Assembly (NCBI RefSeq): GCF_014203225.1
Contig: NZ_JACHIO010000009.1
Location: 186,001-250,000 of the forward strand
Reading direction: 5' to 3'
Length of the DNA: 64,000 nt
Source: Granulicella mallensis
GTDB taxonomy: Bacteria > Acidobacteriota > Terriglobia > Terriglobales > Acidobacteriaceae
Below, piece after piece: positions 55,150 through 64,000 of this stretch (position 1 is the stretch's first letter; each line of letters starts with the position of its first letter). The position numbers and the translations under genes are program-made. The notes under the pieces are model-generated. The model was not told where the DNA came from. It ran no database searches and saw nothing but the letters and a program-made list of their open reading frames with translations.

Positions 55150-56529
55150 ATGAGATACCAGATAACCGCCTTCATTTTATTTGCAGCTATCGCTGGATCA
55201 AGGGCTCTGCCTGCCCAGCAGGGAAAGAGCTCAGAGATTGGCATAGCACAAACGCCTCCCATGGGCTGGAACAGTTGGGACTCCTATGGACTCACCATCA
55301 ACGAAGCTCAGTTTCGCTCCAATGTGCAGGTTCAAACAGCAAAGCTGAAGGCCTTTGGATGGAATTATTCGGTCATCGACGAAGGATGGTTTCTTCGCAA
55401 TCCGCAGGACCGCCCGCATCCGGAACTACTTCAGTTTGAACTCGATGCTTTTGGACGGTACATCCCCGTACCCGCGCGATTCCCTTCCGCCCTGGATCCC
55501 CAGGGACGGAATGAAGGTTTCGCTGCAATGGGCCGCTGGGTACACGCACAGGGATTGAAGTTCGGCATTCATATCGTGCGCGGCATTCCACGGGAGAGCG
55601 TCCGGCAGAACCTGCCGGTGGAAGGCTCTGTGTTTCATGCGATCGATGTTGCCGACCAGACCGATGCTTGTCCCTGGGATCCGACCAACTGGGGCATAAA
55701 GGACAATGCAGCCGGGCAGGCCTGGTACGACTCTTTACTGCATCAATACGCTGCATGGGGTGTCGATTTTCTGAAGGTCGATTGCATCGCGGACCACCCT
55801 TACAGGATCAGCGAGATTCGCCAGATACAACTCGCGATCGAACACAGTGGCCGGCCAATCCTCCTCAGCCTGTCTCCGGGACCGACGGATCTAAGCCATG
55901 CAGCAGAGATTGGTTCGCTGGCCCAGATGTGGCGGATCTCCAATGACATCTGGGATGTGTGGAAGAGCGACAGACCCTTTCCACGCACGGTAGACAGCCA
56001 GTTCGCGCTGGCTGCGGCGTGGGCTCCCTATGCGCAGCCGGGAAACTGGCCGGATGCCGACATGCTTCCTTTCGGCGAGTTGCGCCCCAAGCCGGACGTA
56101 GGGCCGGGACCACGTAAGACCAGGCTGACGATCGATGAGCAGCAGACGATGCTAACTCTCTGGGCCATGGCACGCAGTCCGCTCATGCTTGGAGCTAACC
56201 TGACGATGCTCGATGCCGAGACGCTTCAACTCGTTACAAATCGTGACGTTCTTCAGATCGATCAAAAGGCACTTACGAGCCGCGAGATTCTTCAAGAGGG
56301 CAACATGGTCGCGTGGACGGCAGATCTCGGCAATAGAGAACATGTTCTGGCTATCTTCAACCGAGGCGATGTCCCTCTCCATGTAACGAAAGACCTGGCC
56401 AGCTTCGGGCTTGTCGTACGGACATGGAAGGCACGTGACGTATGGCAGCGAAAGACGGTGACACCTATCCATTCCGTGGACCAGATGATCGCTCCTCACG
56501 GATGTGTGCTCCTGATGCTGCAGCCATAA
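55150..56529 (+). CDS. Exported GH27 glycosidase (alpha-galactosidase or beta-L-arabinopyranosidase type)
   Basis: A 459-residue GH27 protein with a signal peptide (FILFAAIAGSRALPAQ). The TIM barrel starts TPPMGWNSWDSYG near 36-48. The nucleophile is Asp211 in FLKVDC and the acid/base Asp266 in RISNDIW. PGNWPDADMLPFG and a C-terminal beta domain (LLMLQP end) are typical. GH27 enzymes release alpha-galactose or beta-L-arabinopyranose. The arabinose setting favours the latter only by association, since residues deciding it cannot be judged here. It is followed after 36 bases by the broken GH63-like gene. Confidence 0.9.
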   Translation: MRYQITAFILFAAIAGSRALPAQQGKSSEIGIAQTPPMGWNSWDSYGLTINEAQFRSNVQVQTAKLKAFGWNYSVIDEGWFLRNPQDRPHPELLQFELDAFGRYIPVPARFPSALDPQGRNEGFAAMGRWVHAQGLKFGIHIVRGIPRESVRQNLPVEGSVFHAIDVADQTDACPWDPTNWGIKDNAAGQAWYDSLLHQYAAWGVDFLKVDCIADHPYRISEIRQIQLAIEHSGRPILLSLSPGPTDLSHAAEIGSLAQMWRISNDIWDVWKSDRPFPRTVDSQFALAAAWAPYAQPGNWPDADMLPFGELRPKPDVGPGPRKTRLTIDEQQTMLTLWAMARSPLMLGANLTMLDAETLQLVTNRDVLQIDQKALTSREILQEGNMVAWTADLGNREHVLAIFNRGDVPLHVTKDLASFGLVVRTWKARDVWQRKTVTPIHSVDQMIAPHGCVLLMLQP

Positions 56530-56565
56530 GAGTGTTACCGTCCCAATTTGCAACGGAGAGTTTGA

Positions 56566-58692
56566 TTGCCTGACAGAAAAATACGAGCGATCGTCGCAGC
56601 ACTGGGTCTTGCGCTTGGAGCCGGGAGTGTTGCGGCACAGTTACCAGGGGTGAAAGAGCCTGCTCTTCCTCGCGAGAGACTTGCAGGAGAGAACTTCGGC
56701 AACGATGCTCCTTGGTTTCTGCAGAACATTCCCTTTCTCGAGATCGACGATCCTGCGATTCAGCAGATCTACTACTATCGCTGGAAACTCTTTCGATCTC
56801 ACGTCCGGGAGATCGGCGTGCAAGGCACAACGGTGCTGGAGTTTCTGGACGATGTTCCCTGGGCGCGGCATCCCTACACGGACCTGAACGACTCCGCATC
56901 TTTCCATCTCATGGAAGGACGTTGGCTGCGCGATCCTACGATTGTCGATACCCTGATCGATCATCTGTACAGCGGTGGCGGCAACGACCGCCACTTTTCA
57001 GAGTCCATTGCAGCAGCGACGGAGAGCACCACCTTCGTGACCGGTGATCCCGCACCCGCGCTGCGGCATCTCGACACCATGCAGTACATCTACAACGAGT
57101 GGGACGATCACTTCGACCGGGCACGCAATCTGTACTGGATCGAACCTCTGCTGGATGCGACGGAGTACACGATCTCCTCCATCGAAGCCTCGGGTGCGGG
57201 CTTCACCGAGAAACCCAGTACCGATCAGAACCATAATGGATTTACCGCAGGCTTTGCCTTTCGGCCGTCGATCAATAGCTATCAGTATGCCAATGCTCTG
57301 GCTATCGCGAGACTCGCTGCCCTGGCCGGAAGGCATGACATCTCCGCAGACTACACGCAACGCGCGGAGAAGATTCAAACCGCGGTACTCGATCAGCTTT
57401 GGAATACGCAACTCCAGCACTTCACCGATCGATACCAGAGATCGACGCCCACTGTCAGCGCTGGAGAGTTTATTCGTGGGCGAGAGCTTGTCGGCTATGT
57501 CCCGTGGCTCTACGAGCTGCCTCCAAAGGACGTATCCGGCACAGGAAAATACGTAGTCGCATGGCAGCACGCGCTCGCTTCCAATGAGCTTGGAGGACCG
57601 CACGGGCTTCGTACCGTCGAGCCGAGTTATCCCCGTTAACTTGCGCAATATCGATACGATCAGGCCACAGGCCAGCCGGAGTGCCAATGGAATGGACCTT
57701 CGTGGCCCTTCCAGACCTCGCAGGCACTCACGGCGCTCGCCAATCTTCTGGACGACTATCAGCAGTCAAGCATCACCAAAGCTGATTATCTGCGGCTCCT
57801 GCGGCAGTACACGCAGCAGCATTTCATATCTCCGGGACACCCGGATATTCAGGAAGACTACAACCCGGATACGGGTGCGCCTATCGTAGGATTACATCGT
57901 TCGCATCATTACAATCATTCGACCTACGTCGATCTGATTCTGAGTGGGCTGATAGGTATTCGCCCGCGTGCGGATAACACGCTTGAGATCGCCCCTCTAC
58001 TCCCTACCGAAAACACTCCGGGAGCGCGGCCGATACGTTACTTTGGCCTGCAGCACCTCGCGTACCACGGCCATGATGTGGGTATCTTCTATGACCTTGA
58101 CGGCCACCACTATGGGATCGGGGTGGGGCTTTCTGTCTATGTAGATGGCAAACGCAGCTATGGTCCGAAACCGCTTGCGCCCGTGAAGATCACAATTCCA
58201 CCTGCCAGGCTAAAAGCCTCAGCCCTTTCACCGCGGGTGGATCTTCTCGTCAACCCTGGCGTTCCCGATGGACCGATCGCAACGGCCTCTTCAAGCATCA
58301 CGCCGGCTGCTATAGAACAGGCCATCGATGGCAGACTATGGTTCTTTCCGGAAAACCCGAACGGCTGGACGCCTGCACCGGAGAATACTGGACAGTCTAG
58401 CTGGTACTCCATCGATCTTCGGCAGAACCGAACTATCGACTTAGTAAAACTATATTTCTTCTCGGATGGCAAGCAGTATCAAGTCCCGTCTGAATTTCAA
58501 TTGCAGACTCTCACGCCAGGCGGTTGGCAGGATATTCAAGAGCAACAGCATTCCCCGCAGCAGCCGATCGCCAATGGGGAGAATGACATTACATTCCCGG
58601 CCATCACAACACAGAACTTGCGCGTTGTGATCAGCAATCCAAGTGCTCCCGCAACATTCCGCCTCATCGAGATAGAGGGGTTTGCTCCCTAA
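56566..58692 (+). pseudogene. GH63-like (alpha/alpha)6 glycoside hydrolase with F5/8C domain, one in-frame stop
   Basis: From TTG 56566 (GGAGAG upstream) one frame runs to 58692 with a single interruption, TAA at 57637-57639; otherwise the product would have 708 residues. It has a signal peptide (AALGLALGAGSVAAQ), a GH63/trehalase-like helical barrel (FHLMEGRWLRD, HFSESIAAATESTTF, and after the stop CQWNGPSWPFQTSQALTAL), a beta linker, and a C-terminal F5/8-type carbohydrate-binding domain (about 560-705). Both sides match the same family, so this is one broken gene. The stop falls in the catalytic barrel, so the first part alone should not work, and the second part has no in-frame start for about 440 bases. 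A sequencing error is possible. Confidence 0.88.
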
Positions 58693-58787
58693 GCCAATCG
58701 CGGGCACACAGAAAGACGATAACGATGGCTCTCTTAGCGCAGTTTCTATACAGGTGTAGAGGGTGCTTTTCAAACTCACCACAAAAC

Positions 58788-58934
58788 TGTCATCTCGACC
58801 GAAGGCGGCGTTCTTTGCCGCCGCAGTGGAGAGACCTGCAGCTTGCTCGTGCAGGCGATATTGCCTCCATGGGCAAACTGCAGGTCTCTCCACTGCGCAT
58901 GACATAAAGCCGTCATGCTACGGTCGAGATGACA
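58788..58934. repeat. Nested palindromic intergenic repeat, 147 bp
   Basis: Outer arms TGTCATCTCGACCG (58788-58801) and CGGTCGAGATGACA (58921-58934) are perfect complements. Inside them a second perfect 20-base pair occurs, CGCAGTGGAGAGACCTGCAG (58822-58841) and its complement (58878-58897). GGCGGC/GCCGCC and GGC...GCC mini-stems lie between. The whole can fold as one cruciform. I recall similar GTCATCTCGACCG elements scattered in acidobacterial intergenic space, but could not check. It lies between convergent genes. Confidence 0.7.
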
Positions 58935-58984
58935 AGGTATGGGTAGCTTTGGGAAACAATCTCTACACTTACAGGGAAACCGCT

Positions 58985-60094
58985 TTAGCGCTGGACACCA
59001 AAGGTAAACACCGTTTCAGAGTGCATCGTCTGACCTGGCTTCAGCAGCGTCGAAGGAAACTTCGGCTCATTGGGTGAGTTGGGAAAGTGTTGCGTCTCCA
59101 GGCAGAAGCCGGCATGCTTCGAATAAGCTACGCCAAACTTTCCGGTCTTTGTTCCATCCAGAAAGTTGCCTGAGTAAAACTGCACTCCTGGCTCGGTAGT
59201 CCTGATCGTGAGGGTACGTCCGCTGGATGGATCATACGCATGCGCTGCAAGATGTAATTCGCCAATCTTGCCATTCAAGACGAAGTTGTGGTCGTAGCCG
59301 CCTGCCCGCTTCAGTTGCTCATTCGTCTCATCAATGCGGCGGCCAATGGCCGTTGCTGTGCGAAAGTCGAAGGGCGTCGGCGCTACCGGAGCCAGCTCGG
59401 AGGTAGGAATCAGTCCCGCATCGACAGGTGTATAACGATCGGCAGGGATCGTCAGGACCTCATCGAGGATGGTTCCCTTTCCATCGCCAGCCAGATTGAA
59501 GTAACTGTGATTCGTAAGGTTCAACACAGTCGGCTTCGTTGTCGTGGCACTGTAGTCGATGTGCAGAGACTCTCCCTCAACGGTATAGCGCACGTGAGCC
59601 GTAAGCGTGCCAGGAAAGCCCATATCGCCATCAGGACTGACCAGCGTCATCTCTACGCCATTGGGGATTTCCTGCCCTGTCCACACCTTGTGGTCGAAGC
59701 CGATGGGCCCACCGTGCAACGCATTGGCTTTATCGTTCAAAGGAGCATGGAATGTTTGGCCGTCGATCGTAAACGTCCCCTTCGCAATGCGGTTGCCATA
59801 ACGTCCGACGATAGCGCCGAAGTAAGTGCTCTTGTCCGCCTCATACTGAGATACCTTGTCGTAACCCAGAACAACATCGGCCTTCTTCCCACTACGATCC
59901 GGAGCTTCGATGCTGACGACGCGCGCGCCGAAGGTCGTGATGCGCACTGTAAGGTCACGATCGCTGAGCGTGAAGATATCGACCGGCTTGCCGTCCGCAG
60001 TCTTGCCCCAGCTTGTCTTGTTCACTCCAGCGTGCGCAATGGAACCTGCCAACAGAACTGCTGTGCCTATGAGTACCGTGCTCTTCAAATGCAT
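58985..60094 (-). CDS. galM: Exported galactose mutarotase (aldose 1-epimerase)
   Basis: A 369-residue aldose 1-epimerase from ATG 60094 (GGGAGG upstream); the longer start at 60115 is less good. It starts with a signal peptide (MHLKSTVLIGTAVLLAGSIAHA), so it works in the periplasm. Family signatures: FGARVVSIEAPDRSGKKADV, YFGAIVGRYGNRIAKG near the first third, NLTNHSYFNLAG with catalytic His, GGYDHNFVL, and PGVQFYSGNFLDG near the end. It interconverts alpha and beta anomers of free sugars such as L-arabinose or galactose before uptake. It is the last gene of the leftward arabinose operon, 38 bases after araD. Confidence 0.92.
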   Translation of the reverse strand: MHLKSTVLIGTAVLLAGSIAHAGVNKTSWGKTADGKPVDIFTLSDRDLTVRITTFGARVVSIEAPDRSGKKADVVLGYDKVSQYEADKSTYFGAIVGRYGNRIAKGTFTIDGQTFHAPLNDKANALHGGPIGFDHKVWTGQEIPNGVEMTLVSPDGDMGFPGTLTAHVRYTVEGESLHIDYSATTTKPTVLNLTNHSYFNLAGDGKGTILDEVLTIPADRYTPVDAGLIPTSELAPVAPTPFDFRTATAIGRRIDETNEQLKRAGGYDHNFVLNGKIGELHLAAHAYDPSSGRTLTIRTTEPGVQFYSGNFLDGTKTGKFGVAYSKHAGFCLETQHFPNSPNEPKFPSTLLKPGQTMHSETVFTFGVQR

Positions 60095-60132
60095 TCGCAA
60101 CCTCCCTAAGATCAAGCCTTCCCTTCAAAGAT

Positions 60133-60852
60133 CTACGAAGGGTTTCCCTGTCCATACGTCGCATCTTTTCCGTGTTTACGAAAGTAATGACGATCCAGCA
60201 ACGCCTGCGAAACCTCTTCGGCATTCGCCTTGAGGCCTATTGTGCGATAGGCCATGCGCGCCACAGCCTCCAGCACCACGGCATTATGCGCAGCATCATG
60301 CGCTGTCTTTCCCCAGACAAACGGAGCATGCCCTGCAACCAGGCAAGCAGGCACGGCCAGATGGTCGACCGGCGATGAACCATCCAAGCCCCGAAAACGG
60401 GCCACAATCGCCAGCCCCGTTTCATGCACATAACGCCCGCCAATCGCGGCGTCCGACAGTGGCGCGGTAACTGGAACGGGGCCGTAGAAATAATCGGCAT
60501 GGGTCGTGCCGAACGCCGGAACCGGCAAGCCGGCTTGCGCAAAGCTCGTAGCAAACTCCGAGTGCGTATGCACCACGGCACCAATCTGCTCGAACTCCCG
60601 ATAGAGTAACGTATGTGTGTCGAGGTCCGACGAGGGACGTAGCGTCCCCTCGACGATCTTGCCGTGAAGATCCGTAACGACCATGTGTTCCGGCTTCAGT
60701 ACGTCGTAGTCAACACCCGAAGGCTTGATCACAACCAGCCCCTGCTCACGATCCACGCCGGAGGCATTGCCGAAGGTGTACAGCACAAGGCCACGCCGCA
60801 CCAGCTCCAGGTTTGCTTCCAGCACCTCTTCCCGCAATTGCTTCAGTAACAT
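60133..60852 (-). CDS. araD: L-ribulose-5-phosphate 4-epimerase
   Basis: A 239-residue class II aldolase-family protein from ATG 60852 (GGGAGAGACG just upstream). Motifs: LYTFGNASGVDREQGLVVIKPSGV near 24-47, PSSDLDTHTLLYREF near 73-87 and VVHTHSEFATSFAQAG near 92-107, with zinc-binding His residues (HTH and a later His in LVAGHAPFVWGKT). It converts L-ribulose 5-phosphate to D-xylulose 5-phosphate for the pentose phosphate pathway. It lies directly after araA, 26 bases downstream. Confidence 0.93.
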   Translation of the reverse strand: MLLKQLREEVLEANLELVRRGLVLYTFGNASGVDREQGLVVIKPSGVDYDVLKPEHMVVTDLHGKIVEGTLRPSSDLDTHTLLYREFEQIGAVVHTHSEFATSFAQAGLPVPAFGTTHADYFYGPVPVTAPLSDAAIGGRYVHETGLAIVARFRGLDGSSPVDHLAVPACLVAGHAPFVWGKTAHDAAHNAVVLEAVARMAYRTIGLKANAEEVSQALLDRHYFRKHGKDATYGQGNPS

Positions 60853-60878
60853 CGTCTCTCTCCCGTTTTCCAACTAGC

Positions 60879-62333
60879 TTATCGAAGCTGGCGGCGAAGC
60901 TCGCGAAGGCGCGTCTCCGCATCGATCACAATAAGCTCAACACCTGCTATCTCAGCAAAGTCTTCCATGTGCTCCATCGTCAAGGCCTGGCTGAAACCTG
61001 TGTGATGAGCTCCGCCCGCATAGATCCAGGCTGCGGCAGCAACCTTCAGATTGGGTTTCGGCAGCCATACCGCACGCGCCACCGGTAGATTTGGTAGCGA
61101 CTGCTCCGGTTGAATGACATCGACTTCATTCACGATGAGACGGAAGCGGTCTCCCAGATCGATTAACGAAGCAACAACAGCTGGGCCGCTCCGAGAGGTG
61201 AAGACCAATCTCACAGGATCAGCCTTTCCGCCAATGCCGAGAGGATGGACTTCGAGCGAAGGCTTCTCCTCCGCAATCGACGGGCAGACCTCAAGCATGT
61301 GCGAACCGAGAATCTTCGGCGTTCCGCTGAAGTCGTAGGTGTAGTCCTCCATGAAGGAGGTTCCACCCGGCAGTCCCTGTGCCATCACCTTCATCGTACG
61401 AACCAGCGCCGCCGTCTTCCAATCCCCTTCACCACCAAACCCATAGCCATCGGCCATCAGGCGCTGCACAGCAATCCCGGGGAGCTGTCCGAGCCCATGC
61501 AGGTCCTGGAAGTTGTCTGTGAAGGCACCAAAGCCGCCCTCTTCAAGGAAGGCGCGAAGCCCCAGCTCGATCTTCGCGGCAATGTGGAGCGCTTCAGGAC
61601 GATCATGCTGCTTCGCAATCGAATACTGCTCGCGGTACTCCGCAATAAGTTTGCTTACTTCAGCATCTGTTACCTGGTTGACCCGCGCGACAAGATCGCC
61701 TACACCATAGGCGCTTACGCTATATCCGAGCTGAATCTCCGCCGAAACCTTGTTGCCCTCTGTCACCGCAACATCGCGCATGTTGTCGCCGAAGCGCGCC
61801 ACCTTGAGGTTCTGGGACTCATGCCAGCCCACCGCCGCACGCGTCCAGGCAGCGACCTCGGCAATCGTCTCGGGGTCTTGCCAAAAGCCCACTACCACCT
61901 TCCGCGCCAATCGCATCCGTGCCGTAATGAAGCCAAACTCTCGATCGCCATGCGCGGCCTGATTCAGGTTCATAAAATCCATGTCGATGGACGACCACGG
62001 CAGCTCGCGGTTGAACTGCGTGTGCAGATGCAGGAATGGCTTCGTAAGTGAGTTGAGGCCAGCGATCCACATCTTTGCGGGCGAGAAGGTATGCATCCAG
62101 AGCACAAGCCCGATGCAATTGTTCTGGTTATTTGCCTCACGACATAAAGCGCGAATCTGTTCCGGCGTCGTCAGCACAGGCTTGAAGACGATCTTGAAAG
62201 GAATAGAGATTTCCGCGTCCAGAAATGCAGCGATCTGCTGCGAATTTTTAGCTACCTGAGCCAGGGTTTCAGGACCGTAGAGATGCTGACTTCCGGTCAC
62301 AAACCAAACTTCCAAACCTTTGAATTTTTCCAT
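60879..62333 (-). CDS. araA: L-arabinose isomerase
   Basis: A 484-residue AraA. The family start [22 protein letters not shown] is at 6-27, then [17 protein letters not shown] near 77-93, [21 protein letters not shown] near 268-288, and [18 protein letters not shown] near 300-317. It converts L-arabinose to L-ribulose in the cytosol with a divalent metal. It precedes araD on the minus strand. The kinase araB that links the two steps is not here and may lie beyond the right edge or elsewhere. Confidence 0.96.
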   Translation of the reverse strand: MEKFKGLEVWFVTGSQHLYGPETLAQVAKNSQQIAAFLDAEISIPFKIVFKPVLTTPEQIRALCREANNQNNCIGLVLWMHTFSPAKMWIAGLNSLTKPFLHLHTQFNRELPWSSIDMDFMNLNQAAHGDREFGFITARMRLARKVVVGFWQDPETIAEVAAWTRAAVGWHESQNLKVARFGDNMRDVAVTEGNKVSAEIQLGYSVSAYGVGDLVARVNQVTDAEVSKLIAEYREQYSIAKQHDRPEALHIAAKIELGLRAFLEEGGFGAFTDNFQDLHGLGQLPGIAVQRLMADGYGFGGEGDWKTAALVRTMKVMAQGLPGGTSFMEDYTYDFSGTPKILGSHMLEVCPSIAEEKPSLEVHPLGIGGKADPVRLVFTSRSGPAVVASLIDLGDRFRLIVNEVDVIQPEQSLPNLPVARAVWLPKPNLKVAAAAWIYAGGAHHTGFSQALTMEHMEDFAEIAGVELIVIDAETRLRELRRQLR

Positions 62334-62368
62334 ACTTCCCCCCTTTTACAATTCCCCAGTTACAACGC

Positions 62369-62605
62369 TCACGAAATCTTGCCTGAACGAGGCCGAAAGC
62401 GAAACGTATAAAACCCACCGAAAACAGTTAGCAGCAGTCCCCACCAGAAGGTGGGATGAAGATGATGGAGCACGGTCTGGGCCTCATGCTGTCCGAACCA
62501 TGCCCACGCTCCATAAGGCAACAGCACCACGCCATACAGCAGCGTCAAACCACCGACGAAGAACCAGATCGAAAGCGACTCACCGCGTCCCGTTCCCTGA
62601 GCCAT
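62369..62605 (-). CDS. Small two-helix membrane protein next to the symporter
   Basis: A 78-residue protein with a strong ribosome-binding site (GGAGG before ATG 62605). Two hydrophobic helices lie at about 11-36 (SIWFFVGGLTLLYGVVLLPYG) and 47-66 (PTFWWGLLLTVFGGFYTF), separated by a His-rich loop (GQHEAQTVLHHLHP). I do not recognise the family. It lies 24 bases after a sodium:solute symporter and 35 before araA, so it may be an accessory subunit like the small partners of other SSS transporters. That role is inferred from position. Confidence 0.75.
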   Translation of the reverse strand: MAQGTGRGESLSIWFFVGGLTLLYGVVLLPYGAWAWFGQHEAQTVLHHLHPTFWWGLLLTVFGGFYTFRFRPRSGKIS

Positions 62606-62629
62606 ACCAGCACCTCCTCGTGTTCTCCG

Positions 62630-64000
62630 TTAGAAGAAGACGATGTTCAAAATAAAGAAGACAACAATGACGACAATGGCCCAGAAGATCGGCTTCTGCC
62701 ACAGGGAGGTCGCACCGTCATCCGGAATCGGAGTAGCTCCATAGACCAGCCCGGCAAGCTGTTCGATAGCCACAGGCTTGGTCATATAGCTAACAACGAC
62801 TGTGACCACGACACAGATGATCCAGCTCCACAACGCGCGATACAGCGTCTCGGCCATAGGCTTGGCATCTGCCGAGAGCGCGATGCGAGAGAGCGCCGCC
62901 GAGCCGCCGCGAAGCGTGTAGACCCACATGCCAATGGAGCTGGCCGTGCCTACCAGCAATCCCCAGAAGCCCCCTGCTTTCGTCGCACGCTTCCACAACA
63001 TGCCCAGCACGACCGTGCCGAACAGCGGAGCGATAAAGAAGCTGAAGAGCGACTGCACGTAGTCCATGATCGAAGCGGCGTTGGCTACCAGGTAAGCCGT
63101 CGCGATCGAGACCAGCATGCCGATCACCGTCGACCACCGGCCCATTGCGACGTAGTGTTTGTCGCTTGCCTTCTTGTTAATAAACGCGCCATAGATGTCG
63201 TAGGTCCACACCGTCGAGAAGGCGCTCACGTTACCCGCCATGCCACTCATGAAGCCTGCCACCAACGCTGTAATGCCAAGCCCCAACAAGCCGGGTCCGC
63301 AGTAACGGATCAGCATCAGCGGCAGCACTTCGTTGTAGCTGTAAGGATGCGTCGCGTTCACGGCATTCTCGCCGACCAGATGCAGGATCGAGCCGTCAGG
63401 ATTCTTCAAGACAGCCAGGGCCAGCAGGCCGGGCACAATCACGATGAACGGAACTGCCATCTTGAACGCCGCACCAATCACCGGGGCCAGCTTGGCGGCG
63501 CGAAGGTTGTTCGCCGAGAGCACGCGCTGGACTACCAGGAAGTCCGTGGTCCAGTAGCCGAAGCTGATTACGAAGCCCAGGCCAAAGACGATGCCCGTCC
63601 AGTGCACGCCCATCGGGTTATCGCGGAAATGACCTAAGGTCGTCCAGAGATGGGTGTAGTCGTTGGAGCCCACGTTGCGTGCAATCTGAGCCTTGAGGTT
63701 GGTCCAGCCCCCGGCTTCTACCAGGCCAAGGATCGGGATCAGCGCCGCACCGGCCCAGATCAGCACAAACTGAAGCACTTCGTTGATAATTGCGGACTTC
63801 AGGCCACCGAGCATTACATAGACTGCTACCGTGACTGCTCCTACCCAGATGGAGAAGCTGATGTTCCAGCCCAGCACGACCTTCATCACGAGAGCCATCG
63901 CGTACATGTTGACGCCGGACATCAGGATCGTCATCAGTCCGAAGCTGGCTGCGCTGAGGCCACGAGCACCTTCTCCGAAGCGTAGTTGCAGGTAGCCTGG
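62630..64000 (-). CDS. Sodium:solute symporter (SSS family), partial
   Basis: The reading frame is open to the right edge, so the start and the first helices are outside the window; 456 residues are visible. It is an SSS-family protein with many membrane helices. Visible motifs include RFGEGARGLSAASFGLM, VYVMLGGLKSAIINEVLQF near the sodium-site helix, IVPGLLALAVLKNPDG, GLGITALVAGFMSGMAGNVS (the SSS signature region), and FSFFIAPLFGTVVLGMLWKR. It probably imports L-arabinose, xylose or arabino-oligosaccharides with Na+, given araA and araD downstream. It is the first visible gene of the operon. Confidence 0.92.
   Translation of the reverse strand, partial: PGYLQLRFGEGARGLSAASFGLMTILMSGVNMYAMALVMKVVLGWNISFSIWVGAVTVAVYVMLGGLKSAIINEVLQFVLIWAGAALIPILGLVEAGGWTNLKAQIARNVGSNDYTHLWTTLGHFRDNPMGVHWTGIVFGLGFVISFGYWTTDFLVVQRVLSANNLRAAKLAPVIGAAFKMAVPFIVIVPGLLALAVLKNPDGSILHLVGENAVNATHPYSYNEVLPLMLIRYCGPGLLGLGITALVAGFMSGMAGNVSAFSTVWTYDIYGAFINKKASDKHYVAMGRWSTVIGMLVSIATAYLVANAASIMDYVQSLFSFFIAPLFGTVVLGMLWKRATKAGGFWGLLVGTASSIGMWVYTLRGGSAALSRIALSADAKPMAETLYRALWSWIICVVVTVVVSYMTKPVAIEQLAGLVYGATPIPDDGATSLWQKPIFWAIVVIVVFFILNIVFF

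Noticed and set aside
59288-60109. 273-codon plus-strand frame opposite galM
   Set aside because: Antisense to a certain enzyme gene and without recognisable features.
62456-63637. 393-codon plus-strand frame opposite the symporter
   Set aside because: Low-complexity His/Arg/Asp-rich shadow of a membrane protein gene.

Overview
The window is chromosomal DNA of a Gram-negative soil bacterium, most likely an acidobacterium of the Granulicella/Terriglobus/Edaphobacter type. I infer this from an Oar-like TonB receptor with a carboxypeptidase-regulatory N-terminus, the membrane-anchored regulator divergent from it, the bc-caa3 respiratory cluster layout, and palindromic intergenic repeats. No sequence search was possible, so the taxon is an inference. 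There is no rRNA, tRNA, CRISPR array, insertion sequence or phage gene that I can see.

Layout. 1-1.5 kb: a medium-chain oxidoreductase and a 102-bp palindromic repeat. 1.5-30.5 kb: a large type VI secretion (T6SS) locus. The leftward arm runs tssB-tssC-hcp-tagJ-tssA-tssE-tssF-tssG-clpV-vgrG, then a DUF1795 (Eag-like) chaperone, a mini PAAR-like protein, a membrane Ser/Thr kinase with a PEGA-like tail, and a secreted TPR protein. The rightward arm runs tssK1, tssK2, tssL, tssM. Two leftward genes sit among them: a tail-anchored disordered protein with seven short repeated motifs, and a PP2C phosphatase. No tssJ lipoprotein and no FHA protein are visible. 31-32 kb: a short-form 6-phosphogluconate dehydrogenase. 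32.3-40.4 kb: one co-directional respiratory block of caa3 oxidase (subunits II, I, III, a IV-like protein), a diheme lipoprotein cytochrome c, Rieske protein, cytochrome b with a fused c heme, and CtaG. 40.5-41.7 kb: a 36-residue membrane miniprotein, Mpg and a DUF488 protein. 41.8-48.1 kb: a secreted protein of unknown function, an Oar-like TonB receptor and a divergent membrane regulator. 48.3-50.8 kb: a CHASE3-PAS histidine kinase and an HD hydrolase. 51-64 kb: a plant-polysaccharide and L-arabinose locus.

How the genes work together. The T6SS genes encode sheath, tube, baseplate, spike and membrane complex. The kinase and the phosphatase lie at opposite ends of the locus and suggest Thr-phosphorylation control, with the repeat-motif protein as a speculative target. 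The respiratory block should pass electrons from quinol through Rieske, cytochrome b-c and the diheme cytochrome to caa3 oxidase. The sugar locus combines extracellular GH51 and GH27 enzymes, a sodium:solute symporter, AraA, AraD and an exported mutarotase. Two of its genes are broken: a TonB receptor with frameshifts and a large internal loss, and a GH63-like hydrolase with a single in-frame stop. LacI-type palindromes lie upstream of the broken receptor. The ribulokinase AraB is not in the window.

The observations I rate highest are the tail-anchored seven-motif protein and its possible link to the kinase/phosphatase pair, the two tssK copies, the TssM with an altered P-loop and few membrane segments, the small PAAR-like protein ending in a G8 tract, and the two decaying genes in the arabinose locus.
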